Assembly: GCA_001304505.1 (NCBI GenBank)
Contig: LJUQ01000048.1
Coordinates: 1 to 40,594, forward strand
Length of the DNA: 40,594 nt
Direction of reading: 5' to 3'
Source of the DNA: Bacteroides sp. SM23_62_1
GTDB taxonomy: Bacteria; Bacteroidota; Bacteroidia; Bacteroidales; SM23-62
Shown: positions 34,009 to 40,594 of the stretch, piece by piece
Numbering within the stretch: the stretch's first letter is position 1
Layout: each line of letters opens with the position of its first letter
The notes under the pieces: model-generated
Databases searched by the model: none
What the model saw: only the letters and a program-made list of their open reading frames with translations
What the model was told of the DNA's origin: nothing
Made by a program: the position numbers and the translations under genes

Positions 34009-34030
34009 ATATTAATCAGATATTAATATT
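34008..34030. terminator. Inverted repeat spanning two convergent stop codons
   Basis: AATATTAAT and ATTAATATT form a perfect 9-bp stem around CAGAT, followed by a T-run on the plus strand. It overlaps the ends of both the U32 gene (+) and the orphan gene (-), so it may act as a shared terminator. The all-AT stem is weak. Confidence 0.4.
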
Positions 34031-34727
34031 TTTTTAATTCTTCTTTGTACAGACTCTGAATTTTCCGAAGGTCTTCAATCGACATATCTTTTGCAAATAA
34101 TCGGACAACATCTGTGATTTGTTTCATGTATAGTACTCCCAGGGCTCCATCAAAGCTAAGATTATCAATATTCCTTCTGATTGAAACAGTTATCTCAAAA
34201 AACATCTGCCAGTGCAGGTGCTCGGGGATCACAATATAATACATCAAGGGATCTTCAAGATCTTTAAAAATACCTTCTTCCATCTCCTGTAATTCAAAAT
34301 GTTTTGATATATCGATAATTCCTTCCCCGCTGATATTCTTTTTCTTTAAAAACTTGATTCCTTCATAAAGGTATTGTTTTTGCAAATCCGGGATGATATC
34401 ATAACTGTCAATATTCCTGATCCGGATGCAATTAAATGTTTCATTGTTCAGACATATACTGGCTGGTGTTCCATCGAATTCATTTTTGAAGTATTTTTTT
34501 ATTTGCTGGGTTAAACGCAAAACCTTTACCGTAGACAATTTCTTCTTTGTGGCGATATATACCGTCGAAGGATTATATCCTGACGGGAGATTTGCTCCGT
34601 GATATCCCGGGAAAGGTTCCACCTCTTCCAATACCATGGTGTTTTCCATAATATTACTGTTCAGTGTTTTAAGCTTTTCAACTTTAATAATGGATCCCAT
34701 GGTTTCAATAATCCTCTTTTCTGACAT
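34023..34727 (-). CDS. Uncharacterised protein
   Basis: I do not recognise this 234-residue protein. It has no signal peptide or membrane segment, so it is probably cytosolic. The sequence is well mixed in composition, with conserved-looking pieces: a glycine- and aromatic-rich loop VEPFPGYHGANLPSG (about 36-50), ATKKKLSTVKVLRLTQQIKKYF, and a C-terminal helical part ending IEDLRKIQSLYKEELKKY. Two TAnnTTTG elements lie just upstream, which supports a real, separately expressed gene. The neighbours (U32 protein convergent, mnmH upstream) give no clear clue. Confidence 0.75.
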   Translation of the reverse strand: MSEKRIIETMGSIIKVEKLKTLNSNIMENTMVLEEVEPFPGYHGANLPSGYNPSTVYIATKKKLSTVKVLRLTQQIKKYFKNEFDGTPASICLNNETFNCIRIRNIDSYDIIPDLQKQYLYEGIKFLKKKNISGEGIIDISKHFELQEMEEGIFKDLEDPLMYYIVIPEHLHWQMFFEITVSIRRNIDNLSFDGALGVLYMKQITDVVRLFAKDMSIEDLRKIQSLYKEELKKY

Positions 34728-34734
34728 AATGCTT

Positions 34735-34765
34735 CAAATTTATAGTTTACAAGACTACAAAAATA
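34735..34765 (-). promoter_or_regulatory. Two -7-like elements upstream of the orphan gene
   Basis: On the minus strand TATTTTTG (34758-34765) and TAAATTTG (34735-34742) both fit TAnnTTTG, 30 and 7 bases before the ATG at 34727. The farther one is the more likely promoter; no clear -33 TTG is present. Confidence 0.4.
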
Positions 34766-34816
34766 GATTAATTTTAATGTGTTGTGCTATTCGGGATGAG
34801 ATTATTGATATTCCGA

Positions 34817-34855
34817 TTTATATTAACCCGCGCTGGTGTCGCAGGTTAATATAAA
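34817..34855. repeat. 12-bp perfect inverted repeat with GC-rich loop
   Basis: TTTATATTAACC and GGTTAATATAAA flank a 15-base GC-rich loop (CGCGCTGGTGTCGCA) in the gap between mnmH and the orphan gene. Its AT-rich arms and GC-rich centre contrast with the surroundings. There is no T-run, so it may be a REP-like palindromic unit and not a terminator. Confidence 0.6.
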
Positions 34856-34996
34856 AATTTAACATACAAAAACATACATCATTTAAAAATCCAATGCATT
34901 AATTTTAATCTGTTATGGAACAGGATTAATAAAAAAATTGAGTTGCCAGGTCTTTCATTCAATTGCATCCACATCAAACTTTTTAAAATCAATGTT

Positions 34997-36052
34997 TTAA
35001 CGCTTCACCTCAGGATGAAATGTGCTTATATGGTCTTTGGATAACTTTAAAACCAATTCTGAAATTCGGGCCATATCCGTAGTATTGATTTCAACTTTAA
35101 AAATCTTTGAAGAATCACGTTTTGTCATGCTGAAAGCATAAGTTTTATCATAATGTTGTAACATGCTTTCGGCAACTTCATGATATCTTCTTTTATCCAA
35201 CGCTTTAAGAGCGTTATCCGTACGCGTTCCACCAAGACGTTTTGAGATTTTCTGTATGCAGGCTTTAAGAAAATCTGTGTTGAAGGAGGAATAATCTCTG
35301 ACCAGTCTCTGGATTCTTTTATCGACCGGAACGTCCAGATAAATCATATTCGCGTGAAGAATCTGATTGAATAATGGTTTGGGGATCAAATTATATCCAA
35401 TATTCTGACTTTCATCTTCTATCCAGATCGTTTCTGCTGTATTATATTGATATAGCTGATTGAAAATATTATTCTCAAACTGTTCATTGGTGGTTTGTGG
35501 AGCCTGTCCGAGTGCACCAAAAGCAGATCCTTTGTGATGTGCGAAAGCTTCCAGGTCCACCACCTGCATGTTTTGAGCCTTGAGACACTGCAGTAATTCA
35601 GTTTTACCGCTTCCCGTCATTCCACCAATAACGAGAAAATTAAACGAGGTTTGGAAATATTTCAGTACATAATTCCTGTAGGATTTATAACCCCCTTTCA
35701 GGACATATGTCCTGATACCTGCAGTATCAAGCAACCAGGCAATGCTCGCGCTTCTTAAACCACCTCTCCAGCAATGGACAAGGGTTGAATGATTTTTTGA
35801 AATATCCTTTGCCCTGGAAACATAATCTTTTAATTTCTTTCCCGCAAATTCTAATCCTTTCAAAATTGCGGGATCTCGTCCTTTTTGTTTGTAAAGGATG
35901 CCTAGAATCTTTCTTTCTTCGTTGCTGAAAAGAGGCAGATTTATTGAACCGGGTATACGCCCCCTGTTATACTCATCTGGAGTTCTTACATCTAATATGG
36001 GAAGAAATGAAGATTTCCTGAGGAAATCCGTAATATCTATCATATGATACAT
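34997..36052 (-). CDS. mnmH: tRNA 2-selenouridine synthase
   Basis: A cytosolic protein of 351 residues from the ATG at 36052 (a second ATG at 36043 is equally plausible; an in-frame TTG further up is unlikely). It exchanges sulfur of 2-thiouridine-34 in tRNA for selenium via a geranylated intermediate, using selenophosphate. The rhodanese domain carries ILDVRTPDEYNRGRIPGSINLP and the catalytic Cys94 in LVHCWRGGLRSAS. A P-loop domain follows with Walker A GGMTGSGKTELL and then VDLEAFAHHKGSAFG and WIEDESQNIG, all typical of MnmH (SelU/YbbB). Its presence implies selenophosphate synthetase (selD) elsewhere in the genome; no selenium gene lies nearby. Confidence 0.93.
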   Translation of the reverse strand: MYHMIDITDFLRKSSFLPILDVRTPDEYNRGRIPGSINLPLFSNEERKILGILYKQKGRDPAILKGLEFAGKKLKDYVSRAKDISKNHSTLVHCWRGGLRSASIAWLLDTAGIRTYVLKGGYKSYRNYVLKYFQTSFNFLVIGGMTGSGKTELLQCLKAQNMQVVDLEAFAHHKGSAFGALGQAPQTTNEQFENNIFNQLYQYNTAETIWIEDESQNIGYNLIPKPLFNQILHANMIYLDVPVDKRIQRLVRDYSSFNTDFLKACIQKISKRLGGTRTDNALKALDKRRYHEVAESMLQHYDKTYAFSMTKRDSSKIFKVEINTTDMARISELVLKLSKDHISTFHPEVKR

Positions 36053-36124
36053 CCCGGGCAACAAATAATGAAAACCGATTCTGTCTGGATGAGAATAACA
36101 AACAGAAATTAATCAAATACATGA

Positions 36125-38965
36125 TCAGGCCGATTCAGAAAACAATTTCAATAGTATTTTTTTAAGCATCTCTGAAGTAACAGGTTTGACCAGGTATTCA
36201 TTTATTCCTGCCTGATATGCCATTTGTCTTGAATCATTTGTTTCAACAGCGGTAAGTGCAACAACTGGCATATCAAATCCTTTTTGCCTCAGTTCAGCTA
36301 CAGTCTCCAAACCATCTTTTTCAGGCATTAGGAGATCCAGAAAAATGATATCATATTTCTTTTTCTTTAACATTGCGATAACCTCATTTCCATTCTTTGC
36401 AAGATCAATTTCAAAACCAAGACTTTTGAATAAAGCCTGTCCCATAATCCTGTTAAAGAGATTATCTTCTGCAAGCAGGATGGAAATATGCTCTTTAATC
36501 TTAACTCCTCTGGGTATATGTTTAAGTGATTCCTCAGGAATACCGATGAAATGATCACAAATAATTTCATAAAATATTCTGCTCTCATAGGGTTGCACAA
36601 GGTAATAATCAACCTGGTATTGTTTCGAACGTCGAATATTATCTGGAATGTCGTTGGAACTGATTAGCACCAGGAGAAACTGGCCAGAAAGGTTTTCCTC
36701 GTAAAGCGATTGTGCAAGTTTAAATCCATCGTAGTTGGGCCTGTCAAGAATGATCAGTAAATGAAATGCTGAAATATGATCTTTTATATAATGAACGATT
36801 GATTCAATATCATCATTCCTGTAAATCCTTTGTTTGATATTCATCCCAATCTTCTGAAGCGGATCCAGCGTTGTATCTTCCGGGTCATTTATCTGACTGA
36901 GTATAAGGCATTGGATCTCCTTCAGATCATGTATGGATTCAAAATCAAGTTTCTTTTTATGGGTAGAATCCATTATAACTTCTATTGAAAAAGTATATTT
37001 TGTTCCCGGAAAATCAGGATGGGTGGAAATGGAGGAAGGACTTTCAATTTTGATATGACCTTTCATCAATTCAATCTGTTGTTTTACAATTGATAATTTC
37101 AGACCGACTTCACCAGGATCACGATCGTCAAGCTGAACCTTCATATCATTATTATTTAAATAATTATCCAGAAAGTCAGATGATATGGCTTTCCCAGTAT
37201 CCTCAACCTGAAATTTAATTCTTAAAGTATCGTGAATATGATCAATAAGTTCTGCACTCAATAGTATTCTTCCTTCTGGAGTATGCTCCAAAGCAATTTC
37301 TATAAGGTGGGAAATAACCTGTCGTAGTCTAAAGGGATCACCGATGATTTTTTCCGGCACATCGTTTCTAATCTTGGTAATGATACTGATATTTTTCTCA
37401 GTGGCATGGGGCTTAAATGGATCAATGGCCAAATTAACTTCATTTCTTAATCTGAACGGTATCTTCTCAAATGCTATTTCTCCAGCTTCAATCCTGGAAA
37501 AATCAATAACAGCATTAATTAAATTTTCCAGAAGATCAATAGATCTGCCAGTAGTAATAAGAAGTTCTTTTTGTTCTGCAGAAATTTTGGTCCTGCTGAT
37601 AGAATCCAGATCTTTTCTTAATTCAACCAGGGGTAATTGAATCTCCTGGTTCATCTTATCAATCAGATCTAATTTGGCAAAATGTGCCAGAGAATCAAGT
37701 TTTTTAGTTTTTTCGAATGAAGTTATATCGAAAATCACAAGAATTCTGACCTGGGTATTGTTTATACTGCTACTGAATTCCTGTTTAAATAAAACAGATT
37801 CATGAGTTTCATTGGTGATGGTTAACTTTGAACCTTCACCATATGCAATGTAATATGTTGGATCGGCCTCTTTGATACGATCTTCAGTGAAGACAGTACT
37901 TATGTTTTCTCCGGTATAATCCTTTTCTTTATCGAGAAGAAGTAAATCCAATGCAGCAGTATTGATGATGCGGATAGTCTGATCCTGATTTATAATAATC
38001 AACCCAGCCGGTAAATGGTCAATGGATTTTCTCAGGGCTCGTTCGGATATCTCATATTTATATGCCTCAGCAGATTTTACCTGAATAATTCTGAAATTGA
38101 TAAACAGAATAAGTATCAATAAAAGAATACTGGCAATTGTTATGATGATGGTTTTATGATAAATGGATTGAAGGAACAGATCTGTTTTAATGGAAAATAG
38201 AATACCAAAATCCTTTTGAATAAGCCGGATCGGGTAAAACACAGATACTGTTTGCACAGGCTCTCCTTCTATCTGGATCGTATGAACAAGGGATCCTTCA
38301 TTCCCTTCCATAATTTCAATTGAAACCATTTCAAGCTCCTGGGAGCTTATAATCAAGTCATCTCCGAATGTCGAAATAATTTCACCCTCTTTAGTTATTA
38401 CCCATTGCCATATAGTATTTTCAAGTTTATACTGATCAAAAACGATCCCAATATACCTGATGAAATCTATTTCAATGATAATATTGGCCTGTACTGCATT
38501 TTCTTTGAATACAGGAATGACAAAATAGAACTTACCATTTTCCGTGTACAACCTGTCTCTGTCGTTAAGCGGTATCTGTTGCTGGGATTCATAAAAATCA
38601 GAAATAAAATTATTCCTTCTGTCAAGAATAAGGCTATATACATTTTTGTGATTATCAAGTATATTGATATTATTAATAAGATGCTGATATTTTGCATAGA
38701 ATAATTCGAGTTTTTTAGACCCATTTTCTTTAATATCCGGATCATTGAAAAGCTGTGTAATATCTTCAGAATACAAAATATAATTAACCTCATTCTCAAA
38801 TCCCAATCCATTTTGTTCAATTGTACTACCGCAAATCCTGATCTGGTGTGATAATAATTCAGTTTGAAAAGTTAGCTGGCTCCTGTAAGTATTGATATAG
38901 AATAAGGTATTTATAGTAATAAATGCGAAAACACTGGCTAATATGATAAAAAAAGTCTTTTTCAT
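36125..38965 (-). CDS. Hybrid histidine-kinase-like protein with degenerate kinase core
   Basis: A 946-residue membrane protein. Order: membrane segment (about 5-25), extracytoplasmic Cache-like sensor (about 30-265), second membrane segment (272-294), PAS domain (about 308-420), DHp-like helices (425-495), ATPase-like domain (505-665), a degenerate receiver (about 680-805) and a typical receiver (825-945). The H-box reads KMNQEIQLPL, with Gln440 in place of His. The N-box Asn residues are His553 and Ile557, G1 is DTGKAI and G2 is GLKL, so autophosphorylation is not expected. The final receiver keeps Asp834, Asp877, Thr905 and Lys927. It is probably a sensor or scaffold whose receiver is phosphorylated by another kinase. 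Confidence 0.9.
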   Translation of the reverse strand: MKKTFFIILASVFAFITINTLFYINTYRSQLTFQTELLSHQIRICGSTIEQNGLGFENEVNYILYSEDITQLFNDPDIKENGSKKLELFYAKYQHLINNINILDNHKNVYSLILDRRNNFISDFYESQQQIPLNDRDRLYTENGKFYFVIPVFKENAVQANIIIEIDFIRYIGIVFDQYKLENTIWQWVITKEGEIISTFGDDLIISSQELEMVSIEIMEGNEGSLVHTIQIEGEPVQTVSVFYPIRLIQKDFGILFSIKTDLFLQSIYHKTIIITIASILLLILILFINFRIIQVKSAEAYKYEISERALRKSIDHLPAGLIIINQDQTIRIINTAALDLLLLDKEKDYTGENISTVFTEDRIKEADPTYYIAYGEGSKLTITNETHESVLFKQEFSSSINNTQVRILVIFDITSFEKTKKLDSLAHFAKLDLIDKMNQEIQLPLVELRKDLDSISRTKISAEQKELLITTGRSIDLLENLINAVIDFSRIEAGEIAFEKIPFRLRNEVNLAIDPFKPHATEKNISIITKIRNDVPEKIIGDPFRLRQVISHLIEIALEHTPEGRILLSAELIDHIHDTLRIKFQVEDTGKAISSDFLDNYLNNNDMKVQLDDRDPGEVGLKLSIVKQQIELMKGHIKIESPSSISTHPDFPGTKYTFSIEVIMDSTHKKKLDFESIHDLKEIQCLILSQINDPEDTTLDPLQKIGMNIKQRIYRNDDIESIVHYIKDHISAFHLLIILDRPNYDGFKLAQSLYEENLSGQFLLVLISSNDIPDNIRRSKQYQVDYYLVQPYESRIFYEIICDHFIGIPEESLKHIPRGVKIKEHISILLAEDNLFNRIMGQALFKSLGFEIDLAKNGNEVIAMLKKKKYDIIFLDLLMPEKDGLETVAELRQKGFDMPVVALTAVETNDSRQMAYQAGINEYLVKPVTSEMLKKILLKLFSESA

Positions 38966-39099
38966 GTGATATACATCTACCGGATGCTCATCATTGTGTT
39001 ATATTGAAAAAATCCAGCTTCAGACCGATCAATATCAATTTATCAGCTAAAATATTAAATTTAAAGACACACAAAATTTCATTTGGTATAAATGATCTA

Positions 39100-40038
39100 T
39101 TATTTTCTGTATTTTTCTTTCTTAGATTGTTCTTCCAGCAGGCTCAGGTAACTTTTATACCTTGAATAGCTGATATCTCCCTTCTCAAGGGCATCAATAA
39201 CAGCACAATCTGGTTCATTTACGTGTATACAATTATAGTATTTACAATATTTTGAAATCTTGAAAAACTCAGGGAAATAATGAAAAAGCGGTTCATTATC
39301 CATATCAATTATTCCGAATCCTTTAATACCTGGAGTATCGATAACATAACCCTGACCGGGCAGGGGAAACATTTCAACAAACGTTGTGGTATGCTTGCCT
39401 TTCTGATGATAATCTGAAATTTCCTGTGTTTTGAGCTTAAGATCAGGGAACAGAGCATTGATTAATGTTGACTTTCCCACACCTGAATTACCTGCAACAA
39501 GAGTTATTTTCTTTGGGAAAAATGTTTTCAACTTGTTGGAATGACTTTTATCAAAAGCGGAAATAGCATAACATGAATAACCAATCTTGGAATAAATATT
39601 CATTAATTTCTCCAGGCTCTCAAGTTGTTCCTCGTTATATAAATCGATTTTATTAAACAGCAGGATGGCAGGGATATTGTATGCTTCAGCTGTTACAAGA
39701 TAACGGTCAATAAATTCAGGAAAAGTCTGTGGATAAGCAATTGTTGCCATCAGTATAAGCTGGTCAAGATTTGAAGCAACAACCTGGTAAGTCTTGGAAA
39801 AATTTGAAGATTTCCTGATGATATAATTCTTTCTTTCGAGCACATCAATTATCCTTCCATGTTGTTTCTCCCCGGGACGTTCGAACAAAACCATATCACC
39901 GACAACTACGGGATTTGTACTTTTCAGGTCTTCCAGCCGATAACGGCCGGCCAGGCTGCATTCAACCTTTTCCATACTCGTTGTATAGACGGTGTAAAGA
40001 TTTCCAGTGGATTTTATAACCCGGCCTTTTTCACTCAT
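39100..40038 (-). CDS. rsgA: Ribosome small subunit-dependent GTPase A
   Basis: A 312-residue cytosolic circularly permuted GTPase that acts late in 30S subunit maturation. The N-terminal OB-fold includes GRVIKSTGNLYTV and VVVGDMVLFE. The permuted GTPase motifs appear as G4 NKID (129-132), G1 GNSGVGKS (183-190) and G3 DTPG (234-237), and the zinc site is Cys265, Cys270, His272 and Cys278. All key residues are present. The start ATG at 40038 gives the usual short N-terminus. It lies between the aldehyde dehydrogenase and hybrid-kinase genes, 134 bases before the latter, and no promoter element stands out upstream. Confidence 0.96.
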   Translation of the reverse strand: MSEKGRVIKSTGNLYTVYTTSMEKVECSLAGRYRLEDLKSTNPVVVGDMVLFERPGEKQHGRIIDVLERKNYIIRKSSNFSKTYQVVASNLDQLILMATIAYPQTFPEFIDRYLVTAEAYNIPAILLFNKIDLYNEEQLESLEKLMNIYSKIGYSCYAISAFDKSHSNKLKTFFPKKITLVAGNSGVGKSTLINALFPDLKLKTQEISDYHQKGKHTTTFVEMFPLPGQGYVIDTPGIKGFGIIDMDNEPLFHYFPEFFKISKYCKYYNCIHVNEPDCAVIDALEKGDISYSRYKSYLSLLEEQSKKEKYRK

Positions 40039-40224
40039 GATGGAAAAAGATAATAATAAAATTCTTAATGCTATAAATAAACAGATAACTTTTGAAAATG
40101 TAATCCAATATTATTTAAATATTGCCTTAGCTATATTGTCGATCCGGAATTCTTGGCTGTTATGATATAAAATCCGGACACATAAGGATATTTTATTTGT
40201 ATGAAAGGATAATTTATTTTATGC

Positions 40225-40594
40225 TTATCGTATCAGTAACCTTAAAAGTTTCGTTTTGTTCTTATAAGGAGGATATCTGACCGTCACATCGATCAGGTTT
40301 GATTTATGCATAAAAGATCTTTTATAACTGAATGTTTCATAGCTCCAGCGGCCGTGATACCTTCCCATTCCACTGCTTCCTACTCCACCGAAAGGTAAAA
40401 AAGGGTTGATAAAGTATACAACTGTTTCGTTAATGCATATTGCTCCCGACCGGGTTTTTTGGATAATCTCCTTCCTGGTATTTGGTGACCGGGCAAATAT
40501 ATAAAGAGCCAGCGGGCTGGAAAGATTATTAATGATTTCCAGGGCTTCCTCCAGGTTATTATATGATAAAACAGGTAATACAGGCCCGAAAATT
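40225..40594 (-). CDS. Aldehyde dehydrogenase, class 3 type, 3' end only
   Basis: The frame is open to the right edge, so only the last 122 residues are seen. They match the C-terminus of NAD(P)-dependent class-3 (fatty) aldehyde dehydrogenases: FGPVLPVLSYNNLEEALEII, SPLALYIFAR, SGAICINET, LPFGGVGSSGMGRYHG and YETFSYKRSFMHKS. The catalytic Cys and the NAD-binding region lie outside the window, so activity cannot be judged. The stop is at 40225-40227; the 186-base gap to rsgA holds no evident gene. Confidence 0.92.
   Translation of the reverse strand, partial: IFGPVLPVLSYNNLEEALEIINNLSSPLALYIFARSPNTRKEIIQKTRSGAICINETVVYFINPFLPFGGVGSSGMGRYHGRWSYETFSYKRSFMHKSNLIDVTVRYPPYKNKTKLLRLLIR

Noticed and set aside
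1-40594. CRISPR arrays, tRNA or rRNA genes, insertion sequences and attachment sites
   Set aside because: All gaps were read; no spaced identical repeats, cloverleaf-like segments, transposase motifs or integrase genes were seen.

Overview
The window looks like a chromosomal segment of a Bacteroidota bacterium, probably Bacteroidales or Marinilabiliales-like. Evidence: AT-rich DNA, promoters with the Bacteroidota -7 element TAnnTTTG, few Shine-Dalgarno sequences, a DUF4271 gene next to hemD, a minimal TonB-domain protein, a sigma / membrane-anchor / outer-membrane-barrel cassette, and protein sequences typical of the phylum. No rRNA, tRNA, CRISPR array, transposase or prophage gene was found. 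Both ends cut genes: polA on the left and an aldehyde dehydrogenase on the right.

Layout. 1-1.5 kb: 3' part of polA (+), converging on a C-terminal processing protease (-). 3.4-11.7 kb (-): bifunctional penicillin-binding protein 1C and a thioester-type alpha-2-macroglobulin lipoprotein, the pair known from E. coli pbpC-yfhM. 11.7-15.6 kb (-): dtd, DUF4271 protein, hemD, rnpA and a MORN/TonB-domain protein, with several ATGA overlaps. 15.7-18.5 kb (-): an exported protein with CotH-kinase-like motifs and an exported ankyrin-PPP phosphatase. 18.6-25.0 kb (-): an envelope transport gene set of TetR regulator, LolA-like protein, two FtsX-type permeases (one frameshifted), LolD-type ATPase and outer-membrane barrel. 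25.1-27.7 kb (+): ECF sigma factor, membrane-anchored anti-sigma-like protein and beta-barrel protein. 27.9-34.0 kb (+): peptidase E, AsmA-family protein, sensor histidine kinase and U32-family protein. 34.0-40.6 kb (-): an orphan protein, tRNA 2-selenouridine synthase, a degenerate hybrid histidine kinase, rsgA and the 3' end of a class-3 aldehyde dehydrogenase.

Most genes are housekeeping or envelope genes. The most unusual points are: (i) the TetR-led transport gene set, whose regulator carries a textbook EF-hand calcium-binding loop and whose promoter overlaps an operator-like palindrome; (ii) a large membrane hybrid kinase whose phospho-acceptor His and ATP-binding residues are lost while the last receiver domain is intact; (iii) neighbouring exported proteins with a PPP-phosphatase domain and a possible CotH-like kinase fold. 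Functions are inferred from motifs read by eye; no searches were run.
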